From the IMG/VR virus record IMGVR_UViG_3300002514_007835, positions 1-47,698 of that record: a stretch of 47,698 bases of DNA, one strand, 5' to 3'. The stretch is from a virus. Each line of letters begins with the position of its first letter. Position 1 is the first letter of the stretch. Below, in pieces: positions 9,178 through 17,198 of the stretch. A program made the position numbers and the translations under genes. A model generated the notes under the pieces. That model made no database searches, was not told the origin of the DNA, and saw nothing but the letters and a program-made list of their open reading frames with translations.

Positions 9178-9611
9178 TATTAATCTCGCACCGCGGTAAT
9201 CTAGAAGGTCCAAATCCAGATATTGAGAATAATCCTGAAAGAATACTTCAGGTTATTCAGATGAAATTTGATGTTGAAGTGGATGTCTGGCTGCATAAAA
9301 ATCAATGGTACCTAGGACATGACGAACCACAGTATGAAATTGATTTCACATTTTTAAACAACGCAGGATTGTGGTGTCACGCTAAAAACCTTTGTGCACT
9401 GGATGGAATGCTATCAGCTGGTAATATTCATTGCTTTTGGCACCAGCATGATGATTTTACCATTACATCTCGAGGAATTATCTGGGCTTATCCTGGCATG
9501 CCCATTACAAAAAATGCGGTAGCAGTAATGCCTGACAACATATTAGATATTAGAGGGGCATATGGAATATGCGCCGACAATATATTAGAGATAGGGGGGC
9601 ATCATGATTAG
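9174..9611 (+). CDS. Short glycerophosphodiester phosphodiesterase-like protein
   Basis: 145 residues. The start has ISHRGN (the HRG of the GDPD catalytic site, near residues 5-9), then VEVDVWL near 33-39 supplies the E-x-D metal ligands, and YLGHDEP near 47-53 supplies the second His. These are the core active-site elements of the family, but GDPD enzymes usually have 240-300 residues, so the second half of the TIM barrel appears missing. It could act on a phosphodiester-linked glycan substituent or be a non-catalytic relic. It is embedded between a glycosyltransferase and a HAD gene with ATGA and 8-base overlaps. No signal peptide is seen, so it would be cytoplasmic. Confidence 0.55.
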   Translation: MILISHRGNLEGPNPDIENNPERILQVIQMKFDVEVDVWLHKNQWYLGHDEPQYEIDFTFLNNAGLWCHAKNLCALDGMLSAGNIHCFWHQHDDFTITSRGIIWAYPGMPITKNAVAVMPDNILDIRGAYGICADNILEIGGHHD

Positions 9612-10239
9612 GGCGATTCTTTTTGACCTTGATGGAGTATTGGTGGATGCTTGTGAGTGGCACTATCAGGCACTAAATCAGGCCTTACTCACCGTATGTG
9701 ACGTAGAGATTAATAGGCAGGAACACGTTTCTACATTTAATGGACTTCCTACAAAGACTAAGCTCAATATGCTGACAGAACAGGGAAGGATCAGCGGTGA
9801 CAGTCACGACAAGGTTTGGTCTGAAAAACAGAGACTGACTGAGGAGGTGATTAATGATAATGCCTCCACGGATGCTGGTAAGCAGAACATGCACCGCAGG
9901 CTCGGTGAGCGGGGCTATATGTTGGGTTGTGTCACTAACAGTATTAAACTGACTGCTCACCTAATGTTGAAAAAGACGGGCCAGATGAAGTTCCTTGCAC
10001 TGACTGTGACGAATGAGGATGTTTCTGTCCCCAAGCCCAGTCCGGAGGGATACATTAAGGCCATGACGGCGATGGGGGTGTCACCTAGTGAGGTTATTAT
10101 AGTCGAGGATTCTGACAAGGGTTTCGCGGCTGCCACAGCTTCAGGGGCGCATGTGTTGCGAGTAAAAAATGCCACTCACGTTAACTTAGACTCAATTTTA
10201 AGTAAAATACAACTAGTAGAGTCGGAGAGTACATCATGA
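9604..10239 (+). CDS. HAD-superfamily phosphatase/phosphomutase
   Basis: 211 residues. Motif I is ILFDLDGVLVDA (D8 nucleophile, D10 acid/base); motif II is GCVTNS; motif III is the Lys in VPKPSPEGY; motif IV is VIIVEDSDKG. A helical cap sits between motifs I and II, as in beta-phosphoglucomutase and sugar-phosphate phosphatases. It probably removes or moves phosphate on a sugar or polyol intermediate. The following nucleotidyltransferase overlaps by ATGA, so the two may act one after the other to make a nucleotide-activated unit. The precise substrate is not visible. Confidence 0.8.
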   Translation: MIRAILFDLDGVLVDACEWHYQALNQALLTVCDVEINRQEHVSTFNGLPTKTKLNMLTEQGRISGDSHDKVWSEKQRLTEEVINDNASTDAGKQNMHRRLGERGYMLGCVTNSIKLTAHLMLKKTGQMKFLALTVTNEDVSVPKPSPEGYIKAMTAMGVSPSEVIIVEDSDKGFAAATASGAHVLRVKNATHVNLDSILSKIQLVESESTS

Positions 10240-10946
10240 ACATATTAATTCCTATGGCAGGCGAGGGAAGTCGATTTGTCAAGGAGGGGTATACGTTTCC
10301 CAAGCCGCTTATAGATGTAAGTGGAAAGCCCATGATACAGTCGGTAGTTGAGAATTTAGATTTTGATGCTACATATATTTTTTTAGTAAGAAAAGAGCAC
10401 TTGGAAAAGTATGAAATTAAGTCGCTGTTAAATGTGGTAACCAATGGACGAGCCGAGATTATAGTCGTTGACGGCCTCACAGAGGGCGCTGCCTGCACGG
10501 CACTTTTAGCCAAGGAGCTGATAGATAATGACGAGGAGCTTTTAATAGCAAATTCTGACCAGATTATTGAGTATAGTAAGGAAAACTTCGATAATCTTCG
10601 TCGTTTGACAAGCACCGATGCTGTCGTTTTTACATTTAGGGCAGTCCATCCTAAGTGGAGTTTTGTGAAGGTTAATTCACGTGGAATTGCCACTGAGGTT
10701 GCAGAGAAGAATCCAATTTCAGATATTGCAACATGCGGAATTTATTACTACAGGAAGGGCTCCGACTTTGTGAAGTATGCCGAGGCTATGATTGAAAATA
10801 ACGCAAGGGTCAATAATGAGTTTTATATATGCCCGGTCTACAATGAATTAATCGCTGCAGGCAAGATGTTAGTCCCGTTTTTTGTTCATAAAATGCACGG
10901 CCTAGGAACGCCCGAGGACCTTAATAAATACTTGGCGATGGTGTAG
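10236..10946 (+). CDS. Sugar-phosphate or alcohol-phosphate nucleotidyltransferase (NTP_transferase)
   Basis: 236 residues. The N-terminus LIPMAGEGSRFVKEGYTFPK is the nucleotide-binding signature of the NTP_transferase family (G-x-G-x-R ... P-K-P). LLIANSDQII near residue 103 supplies the metal-binding Asp, and AEKNPISDIATCGIYYY follows the usual E-K-P-x ... G-x-Y pattern. The enzyme couples NTP with a sugar-1-phosphate or similar phosphate to give an activated donor. There is no C-terminal left-handed beta-helix, so it is the short form, as in LicC or RfbA-like enzymes. It sits next to a HAD gene and a GT-A protein; a second, fused nucleotidyltransferase is at 14408. Confidence 0.8.
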   Translation: MNILIPMAGEGSRFVKEGYTFPKPLIDVSGKPMIQSVVENLDFDATYIFLVRKEHLEKYEIKSLLNVVTNGRAEIIVVDGLTEGAACTALLAKELIDNDEELLIANSDQIIEYSKENFDNLRRLTSTDAVVFTFRAVHPKWSFVKVNSRGIATEVAEKNPISDIATCGIYYYRKGSDFVKYAEAMIENNARVNNEFYICPVYNELIAAGKMLVPFFVHKMHGLGTPEDLNKYLAMV

Positions 10947-10952
10947 TATATA

Positions 10953-11783
10953 ATGAAAAAAGCATGCACGCTACTACTTCAGAGAAATCTTCCTGATGTA
11001 ACAAATGAATTTGCCAAGAATCTCCTGCAGCACAATGGCGACCTGACTGACTTTTATGTCATAGAGAGTGGATCTGATAAGGAAAATTTGACCGAACACC
11101 CATCGTTCCATGCAGACTGGAAGGATGCTCAAATTAATGGGCTTAGGGTAGGCAGGGGATTTAATTTCGGACTAAAGAGTTTGGTCGATGAAAAATTAGA
11201 TTATCCCTACGTAATGATGACAACAGGTGACACCTACCTGCCTGAGGAGCCTATTATTGATATTTTGATTAATGAACTAGAGGCTAATCCTAAAATTGGA
11301 ATTATTTCACCAATTACGTGGAACTGGGGTGCAAGGGTAAGTGGTTTTAAGGGTCATGAGGTGACAAAAGCTATGAGCATGCAGCTACCTCACATATGCT
11401 GGATGTTTAGACGTGAGTGCCTCCAGGATCTAACGTCTGATAGGGATGCCAATGTGTATGGCGAGTATCTTTATGATGGGACTAATTTTAGGGGATATGG
11501 CATCGATACCGAGGTAATGATCAGGGCATATCAGAATAATTGGATGTTTGCAGTTACGTCTAAGGTCAGCCACCAGGAGGATTATCACCTAACTGATAGA
11601 AATTTTGAGGTGATGAAGACTGACACTCACAATAAACATCGGGAACTCATGTGGACTGAGGGGCTGGAGTGGTTAAAGAGAAAGTATAATTTTGATAATA
11701 AGTTTCAGTTAATTAATCTCCTGCAGTTTGAGTATATGTCATTTTTTAATAGGCATCCAGATCTCAAGCATATGATGTGCTAG
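10953..11783 (+). CDS. GT-A-fold glycosyltransferase-like protein
   Basis: 276 residues. TLLLQRNLPDVTNEFAKNLL at the N-terminus and YVIESGS are the first strands of a GT2-like domain. YVMMTTGDTYLPEE near residue 88 takes the place of the DxD loop but reads T-G-D, a relaxed version. PHICWMFRRECL and later DGTNFRGYGIDTEVMIRAYQ resemble the acceptor region (E-D-x-x-x-x-R type) of GT2 enzymes. It is probably a glycosyltransferase, though the altered DxD leaves doubt. Six bases separate it from the preceding gene, and it is followed by one of the few real gaps inside the island. Confidence 0.6.
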   Translation: MKKACTLLLQRNLPDVTNEFAKNLLQHNGDLTDFYVIESGSDKENLTEHPSFHADWKDAQINGLRVGRGFNFGLKSLVDEKLDYPYVMMTTGDTYLPEEPIIDILINELEANPKIGIISPITWNWGARVSGFKGHEVTKAMSMQLPHICWMFRRECLQDLTSDRDANVYGEYLYDGTNFRGYGIDTEVMIRAYQNNWMFAVTSKVSHQEDYHLTDRNFEVMKTDTHNKHRELMWTEGLEWLKRKYNFDNKFQLINLLQFEYMSFFNRHPDLKHMMC

Positions 11784-11792
11784 CCATGATAT

Positions 11793-11820
11793 TTGACACG
11801 AAAATAATTGATATTACTAA
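11793..11820 (+). promoter_or_regulatory. Possible sigma70-type promoter inside the island
   Basis: The gap before the carbamoyltransferase gene holds a perfect TTGACA (11793-11798). Sixteen bases later is TACTAA (11815-11820), a weak -10 match (3 of 6). It lies immediately upstream of a perfect palindrome. The -35 match and the position in a rare non-coding gap support it; the poor -10 argues against it. Confidence 0.35.
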
Positions 11821-11822
11821 AA

Positions 11823-11836
11823 AGGATCATGATCCT
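11823..11836. promoter_or_regulatory. 14-bp perfect palindrome, possible operator
   Basis: The sequence AGGATCATGATCCT is identical on both strands. It lies 20 bases before the carbamoyltransferase start and just downstream of a TTGACA hexamer, where a repressor site would sit. Its ribosome-binding site GGGAG (11846-11850) lies clear of the palindrome. No protein known to bind it is encoded here. Confidence 0.4.
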
Positions 11837-11856
11837 AGAAACATAGGGAGAGTTAT

Positions 11857-13569
11857 ATGCTTGTATTAGGTTTACCATCATTCCACCACAGTGGCTGGGG
11901 CCTTGTGGAGGATGGCACTGTCATAAGGGCAGTACAGGAGGAGAGGCTTAATCGTATCAAGCACTACCCATATTACACTGACCTCAATGAGCACCCTATG
12001 ACGTTAGGCGTGGAGTATCTTTTTAGGGGACTATCCCACCAGTTGTCCGACTGTGATGCAGCTACTATTCCAATGATGCCAATGGGTAAAAATTATCATA
12101 GCATGGATATGCTGGAGGTGGAAAGTATAGATGAGGTAATAGCTCAAAAATTAAAACCGGATTATAACACTATCTTGACATTTATTAAGGATCAGGGTTT
12201 CACCGGTAAAATTATCTTCGTGAATCACCAGCTCTCTCATGCTGCATACGTCTATAATTTATCTGGATATGACACGGCCGATGTAATATCCTATGACGGT
12301 GCTGGATGTGGATTTCCTCCCGAGGTAGTGGTGGGGTTTCATGTAGATAATCACAGGTACAAGAAGTTGTTTTCATATCATGTTCCACACAGTCTGGGTC
12401 ATGTTTATTCCAACACAACTAGTAGGATTTTTGGAAATAGGTCTGACGGTATGGAAGGTAAGGTTATGGGCCTTGCTCCGTACGGGCAGCCTGACCCGTC
12501 ACTAAAGATGCTGGTGCACAATACGCAGCCTGACATGTATGTTGCCACGTATCCAAGCACCACCAAGGTTCACTATCCAGGCATCAATCCATTTGCCTCT
12601 ACATTCGGACTTCGCCAGACAGCCATACCACAGCGAGAGCATAAAAAGCCGTGGGACTTTGATGACGAGGGAGATATGTTTTATGCTAATCTTGCCGCAT
12701 CGGCGCAGCAGTCAATTGAAGATGCTGGCATGCACTATGTTAAAAAATTGCGCGGTCTCACGGGCGAGGATAACCTCTGTATAACTGGAGGTGTTGCGCT
12801 TAACAGCTGCCTCAACGGCCTTATTAGGCGAACTGGGGTATATAAATCGACGTTTGCTGCACCTGCATGTCACGATGGTGGCCACGGTATTGGCGCTCCT
12901 CTTTATTACTGTGGAACTACTGTCGATACTCATAATTACACAAGAGTTGATAGTGATTTTTTTGGATATCCGTACACCCTTGACGATTGTCGCCAAGCAG
13001 CGGTGGCATCCGGTGTCGAATTTCAGGAGTTTGAAAGCGCTGACTTGCTGGGGCAGGACATAGCCGAATCACTGGTGGATCAAAAGATTATAGCTGTCTT
13101 TAATAAGGGATCTGAGTTTGGACCCCGTGCCTTAGGGCATAGAAGTATAATGGTAGATCCTAGGACAGCTGAAATGAAGGATACATTAAATGCCAGGGTA
13201 AAATTTCGTGAGGCATATCGTCCTTTTGCTCCAATAGTTCTTCAAGATCACGCATTAGATTATTTTGAGTTTGACAGCAGCGAGTTTATGCTATTTGTTG
13301 CTCACGCAACTCAAAAGGCTATCGATGAGGTGCCTGCAGTTATACACGTTGATGGGACTGCCAGGATGCAAAGCGTCGGAGAAACTAACGAGCCTTTTTA
13401 CAGCGCTTTAAGCCACTTTTATAAACTGACAGGTGTCCCTGTCCTTTTAAATACAAGTTTTAATGTGGCCGGCGAGCCTATTGTAGAAACACCACAGGAT
13501 GCAATACGGTGTTTCATGGGAACATCTATTGATATACTCTATCTGAATAATTTAAAGATAGAAAAATAG
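11857..13569 (+). CDS. Carbamoyltransferase (NodU/CmcH/TobZ family)
   Basis: 570 residues, the normal length for this family. The N-terminal Kae1-like domain has VLGLPSFHHSGWGLVEDG, then VNHQLSHAAYVYNLSGY near residues 122-138 and ISYDGAG near 143, the metal and nucleotide-binding segments; ITGGVALNSCLNG lies near 309. The C-terminal YrdC-like region has EFGPRALGHRSIMVDPR near 418-434 and LLNTSFNVAGEPIVETP near 528. The enzyme transfers a carbamoyl group from carbamoyl phosphate, via carbamoyl-AMP, to a hydroxyl on a sugar or antibiotic. Here it would O-carbamoylate the glycan or a precursor. GGGAG at 11846-11850 sits 6 bases before the ATG. It follows a 73-base gap with a possible promoter and palindrome, so it may head a sub-operon. 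Confidence 0.92.
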   Translation: MLVLGLPSFHHSGWGLVEDGTVIRAVQEERLNRIKHYPYYTDLNEHPMTLGVEYLFRGLSHQLSDCDAATIPMMPMGKNYHSMDMLEVESIDEVIAQKLKPDYNTILTFIKDQGFTGKIIFVNHQLSHAAYVYNLSGYDTADVISYDGAGCGFPPEVVVGFHVDNHRYKKLFSYHVPHSLGHVYSNTTSRIFGNRSDGMEGKVMGLAPYGQPDPSLKMLVHNTQPDMYVATYPSTTKVHYPGINPFASTFGLRQTAIPQREHKKPWDFDDEGDMFYANLAASAQQSIEDAGMHYVKKLRGLTGEDNLCITGGVALNSCLNGLIRRTGVYKSTFAAPACHDGGHGIGAPLYYCGTTVDTHNYTRVDSDFFGYPYTLDDCRQAAVASGVEFQEFESADLLGQDIAESLVDQKIIAVFNKGSEFGPRALGHRSIMVDPRTAEMKDTLNARVKFREAYRPFAPIVLQDHALDYFEFDSSEFMLFVAHATQKAIDEVPAVIHVDGTARMQSVGETNEPFYSALSHFYKLTGVPVLLNTSFNVAGEPIVETPQDAIRCFMGTSIDILYLNNLKIEK

Positions 13570-13583
13570 CTATGTGAGGTGGC

Positions 13584-14408
13584 ATGTTTAACATCAAGGG
13601 CCACTCCGGGTGTGAATTAGTTATATTTGTTGAGGATGGCCAGTCATTTGTTAAAAAAATATCTGCCTCTACTGATTACACACCAAGATTACACGCCCAG
13701 GCAGCTAAGCAGAAATATTTTTGTGATAAGCTTTTAGGTGCCTCGGGCATTGTAGTGCCGACTGTGATCCGGACAGGTAATGATTCATTTTCAATGAATT
13801 TTTTTCATGGAAAAGATCCGGTCACATTTTTTATGAGTAGCCCTAACTTTAATATCGATGGATTTTTTGAAAAACTGTCAAATTTTATTGCATATGAAGT
13901 GAGTGAATGTGAGGAACAGCTTTTTGACAAGGATGGATTTTTAAAAAAATTCTACAGCGTGAGAAAAAAAGTTGGAGAATCAGTTGTCAATTTTCATGCA
14001 ATTGAAAAAATATTTAACGATCTTCCTGTAATTAAAATTCCAGTTGGAATGTGTCACGGTGATTTAACTTTTTCAAATATTATCGTCGGTACAGATCAAA
14101 AACTGTGCCTAATAGACTTTTTAGACACATTTTATGAATCACCACTTCAGGACATGGTAAAAATTAGACAGGATACACTATATAATTGGACGCCTATGGT
14201 TTATAATAAAAATTATGATAAGGCCAGGTATGCTATCGTGATGAATTATCTTGATAAAAAATTTGATTCCTTTTTTAAGGAGTATGAATTTTATAATGCC
14301 TATTACAACGCATTTCAGATAATGAACTATATTCGTATCTTGCCTTACGCCAAAAAGAACAAGATAAAGAAAAACGTAATTTTTAATGTGGAGGAGATGA
14401 TAACATAA
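13584..14408 (+). CDS. APH/choline-kinase-like phosphotransferase
   Basis: 274 residues, protein-kinase-like fold. MCHGDLTFSNIIV near residues 155-167 is the Brenner motif (H-G-D-x4-N, catalytic Asp), and LCLIDFLDTF near 174-183 is the metal-binding Asp segment. The N-lobe has FVKKIS with the ATP-binding Lys. LicA choline kinase and aminoglycoside kinases share this layout. In a glycan cluster it would phosphorylate a small alcohol, amine or sugar that the next gene's product could activate with a nucleotide. The gene is strikingly A+T-rich compared with its surroundings (17 G/C of 60 bases at 13921-13980), suggesting separate origin. GAGGTGG at 13576-13582 is the ribosome-binding site; its TAA overlaps the next ATG. 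Confidence 0.75.
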   Translation: MFNIKGHSGCELVIFVEDGQSFVKKISASTDYTPRLHAQAAKQKYFCDKLLGASGIVVPTVIRTGNDSFSMNFFHGKDPVTFFMSSPNFNIDGFFEKLSNFIAYEVSECEEQLFDKDGFLKKFYSVRKKVGESVVNFHAIEKIFNDLPVIKIPVGMCHGDLTFSNIIVGTDQKLCLIDFLDTFYESPLQDMVKIRQDTLYNWTPMVYNKNYDKARYAIVMNYLDKKFDSFFKEYEFYNAYYNAFQIMNYIRILPYAKKNKIKKNVIFNVEEMIT

Positions 14409-15472
14409 TGGACTTAGTTTTACCTGTTGCAGGAAGATCTAGTAGGTTTCCAAACATGAGGCCTAAGTGGCTATTGACACAGCCTGATGGAAAGCTAATG
14501 GTGATATCGGCTATTATGGGACTTCCCATTCACGATTTTAATAACATTTACCTCATAGTGCTTAGAGAACATTTGGAAAAGTATCGTTGTGAGGAAGGTA
14601 TTAAAAAGGCGTTTGAAGAGATTGGCCTATTAAAGAAGCTTTCTATTGTAGTGCTGGATGAGCCAACAAAAAACCAGCCAGAAACAGTCTATCAGGCATT
14701 AAAAATGAAGGGTGTAACAGGATCATTTTTTATCAAAGACTCTGACAACTATTTTGAAACAGGCGTACCTGAGGAAAATTCAGTTTCAATCTTTAATTTA
14801 AAGAATATAGACAGTGTAAATCCTGGAAATAAAAGTTATGTTTTAAAGAATGAGGAAGGTGTTATCACAAATATAGTCGAGAAGAGCATAATTTCATCGG
14901 AGTTTTGTTGTGGTGGTTATACCTTTAAATCAGCTCAAGACTTTATAGGTGCCTATGAGACATTGAAGGACCATTCTGAACTATACCTTTCCCACCTTAT
15001 ATTTTACCTTATAGTGCAGGGGCATATCTTTTTGACGAATGAAGCTTCCAACTATCAGGATTGGGGAACATTAAAGGATTGGAATCGATACAAGTCATCA
15101 TTTGCATCTATTTTTATAGATATTGACGGGGTACTGGTTAAAAATTCTGGAAAGTACTTTGAACCTACATGGGGAACAACTGATGAAATTTCTTCAAACG
15201 TTAGACTTATAAATGAACTACACGATACAGGAAGGGCGGAGATTATTCTTACGACCGCTAGGGGAAGTGAATTTGAGGAGATAACAAGCGGTCAGCTCGA
15301 CAGGATAGGAATTAAGTATCATAGGCTCATAATGGACCTTATGCACTGCCAAAGAATTATTGTGAACGACTTTGCAGACACTAACACCTATCCTTCCTGC
15401 AGTGCCATAAACATTAAGAGAAATGACAGCAGCCATCTTAGAAAGATGCTGGATGCAATAATGGAATACTAG
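14408..15472 (+). CDS. Nucleotidyltransferase-HAD fusion protein
   Basis: 354 residues. Residues 1-~230 are an NTP_transferase domain: VLPVAGRSSRFPNMRPKWLL at the start, SFFIKDSDNYFE near 112 for metal, and NIVEKSIISSEFCCGGY near 155. Residues ~234-354 form a small HAD-like domain with IFIDIDGVLVKNSG (both Asp present), a LTTAR segment and IIVNDFADTN. Such fusions occur in capsule and LPS clusters. It would make a nucleotide-activated donor and handle a related phosphate. Coupling (TAATG) to the APH-like kinase suggests a kinase-then-cytidylyltransferase route, like LicA/LicC for phosphocholine. That route is inference. It shares the high A+T content of the kinase gene. Confidence 0.75.
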   Translation: MDLVLPVAGRSSRFPNMRPKWLLTQPDGKLMVISAIMGLPIHDFNNIYLIVLREHLEKYRCEEGIKKAFEEIGLLKKLSIVVLDEPTKNQPETVYQALKMKGVTGSFFIKDSDNYFETGVPEENSVSIFNLKNIDSVNPGNKSYVLKNEEGVITNIVEKSIISSEFCCGGYTFKSAQDFIGAYETLKDHSELYLSHLIFYLIVQGHIFLTNEASNYQDWGTLKDWNRYKSSFASIFIDIDGVLVKNSGKYFEPTWGTTDEISSNVRLINELHDTGRAEIILTTARGSEFEEITSGQLDRIGIKYHRLIMDLMHCQRIIVNDFADTNTYPSCSAINIKRNDSSHLRKMLDAIMEY

Positions 15473-15482
15473 GGAGCTATTA

Positions 15483-16274
15483 ATGTCTGATATAAAAATT
15501 GGTGTAGCCATGTCAGTCTACAACAAAGGTGCATTTGTTGCCACAAATTTAAATATTTTTGAGAGTGTATGGGAGAATCTTACACCACATGTGGCCGTCT
15601 GCTGTAATGACACCGCAACAAGAGAAAAGTTGTCACTGTTGAATATTGACACATTGGTCCCTGGAAACGACTACGAGGTTAATTCAAAGAATGATCTCCG
15701 CCTCAGACAGTATGATTGTATTAAAAAATCAGTCAGTGCCGCGGCAGTGGGGACGGACTATGTTATACACTGGCATGCCGATGCTTTCGCCCTGGATGAA
15801 AATGCCGTTCTTAATATGGCACACCAGATGCGGAATGCAGGAGCTCTTTTTGCTGGCAGGGGACTTTGGCAAAGTTATCCGTGCTCAAAGACACCCAATG
15901 GCGATATAGATGATCATTTTTTCATGGCCAATTCAGCGCACATTAGGAACTCTGGCATTTATTCTGATGATATGATTGATGAAGTTAAGAAAATGATACT
16001 TGCAGGCATGTGTTCGGAGGGTATTTTAGCTACCCTTGTACAGAAGTTTACTGATGCTAATGATATACTAATATATTCCGATATGAGTAAGTGTGAGGTG
16101 CTTGAGACGACAAGGCATGACTACCGCTATTCTGACGGTATCCCTCACAGGACATTACCACCGGTTAATTTTGATAGAAGCAGAAAATTTCTTCACTGCG
16201 ATGATATGAATCACCTTCACCGTATTTTTATGGAGCTTGAAATAGATCCTAAGTTGATTGTGACACAACTGTGA
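15483..16274 (+). CDS. GT-A-like glycosyltransferase
   Basis: 263 residues. IGVAMSVYNKGAFVATNL is a GT2-like first strand; YVIHWHADAFALDENAV near residues 95-110 corresponds to the DxD loop, with H-A-D in place of D-x-D. FAGRGLW and DDHFFMANSAHIRNSG follow. It resembles small GT-A proteins in polysaccharide clusters but lacks the usual D-D-G-S-x-D-G loop. It is probably a sugar transferase, though a non-catalytic role cannot be excluded. GGGAG at 15472-15476 lies 6 bases before the ATG, and the stop overlaps the next GTG start. Confidence 0.55.
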   Translation: MSDIKIGVAMSVYNKGAFVATNLNIFESVWENLTPHVAVCCNDTATREKLSLLNIDTLVPGNDYEVNSKNDLRLRQYDCIKKSVSAAAVGTDYVIHWHADAFALDENAVLNMAHQMRNAGALFAGRGLWQSYPCSKTPNGDIDDHFFMANSAHIRNSGIYSDDMIDEVKKMILAGMCSEGILATLVQKFTDANDILIYSDMSKCEVLETTRHDYRYSDGIPHRTLPPVNFDRSRKFLHCDDMNHLHRIFMELEIDPKLIVTQL

Positions 16275-17197
16275 TATCAGCATCCACACTAGACTGCATC
16301 ACATCGAGGGTAGACTCTGATAAAGTTAATATCTTCGGCATTCAAAAGTGTGGATCAGGTACACTCACTGAGTATCACAAGGACGATCCTAGGATAGACT
16401 GGAATCCGCACGGAACATTTTTTAACAAAACAGTAAGGGATGCGATAATCAAGTCTTTTGGACGATCTCAGCACCCTGGGACGTCCGCTGTCATGGAAAG
16501 GTCCATGATACGAACTAACATCATGACAGCGACGAGGTCATATGCACTGTCACCCACACGACTTAACGTGGCGATGGTGAGGAATCCATATGACCTACTA
16601 GTCAGTTTTTATTTTCACGGCTTGTCAGGTTCTAATAACATAGCACAGCTGTATGAGCGGCCGCCTTATCAATCGTCAGAGGCAGGCTTCAAAAAGTTTA
16701 TTATGTCTTTTGATCATGACGGCATTAATCATCCATTCATTCCATTTATTTTAAGTTTATTTTATCCCTATTATGCGATGGGCGATCCGGAAAGTGAAGG
16801 AAAATTTATGCCTGACTTTGCATTTAAGTTAGAATACCTGACAGACGTGATCCATCACCTTAATGTCTGGGGAACAGAAAGACACCGGGAGGTTGCTGAT
16901 ACCTTACGGTCCCATAATTCATCGCGACCACGCACGCCTGGTGGGCCACCTGGTCGCCACTCAGGAAGAGCTGACAGGACAGGCCTACCAAAGAATATTA
17001 TAGGACCGAAGACCAACGTGGAGATGTATGACGATCACATGGCTTCCATTGTAGCACATTTTTTTAAATATGAACTCGATATTTTTGGGTATGATATTGG
17101 CGGACCATCAGATGACAGGGTCTTTATTCCGTCCTGTGATATTCCTAATTTAGATGATGGCAGGATTATGAATTTTAAGACAGTAATTGGAGTTTAA
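16271..17197 (+). CDS. Sulfotransferase, with a suspicious central segment
   Basis: 308 residues. NIFGIQKCGSGTL (residues 20-32) matches the 5'-phosphosulfate loop that binds PAPS, and VAMVRNPYDLLVSFYF near 99-114 matches the 3'-phosphate-binding segment (R-N-P-x-D ... S). The C-terminus ELDIFGYDIGG also fits the family. It would transfer sulfate from PAPS to the glycan. Around residues 212-237 the sequence becomes Arg/Pro/Gly-rich (SSRPRTPGGPPGRHSGRADR), unlike the rest. A different frame across the same bases reads as ordinary protein (HRDHARLVGHLVATQEEL), so two compensating indels or a locally garbled consensus are likely. The start is GTG overlapping the previous TGA. Confidence 0.7.
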   Translation: MISASTLDCITSRVDSDKVNIFGIQKCGSGTLTEYHKDDPRIDWNPHGTFFNKTVRDAIIKSFGRSQHPGTSAVMERSMIRTNIMTATRSYALSPTRLNVAMVRNPYDLLVSFYFHGLSGSNNIAQLYERPPYQSSEAGFKKFIMSFDHDGINHPFIPFILSLFYPYYAMGDPESEGKFMPDFAFKLEYLTDVIHHLNVWGTERHREVADTLRSHNSSRPRTPGGPPGRHSGRADRTGLPKNIIGPKTNVEMYDDHMASIVAHFFKYELDIFGYDIGGPSDDRVFIPSCDIPNLDDGRIMNFKTVIGV

Positions 17198-17198
17198 T

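Noticed and set aside
11786-11869. A 27-codon reading frame in the gap before the carbamoyltransferase gene
   Set aside because: It has no ribosome-binding site, overlaps the real start, and spans the palindrome; it looks accidental.
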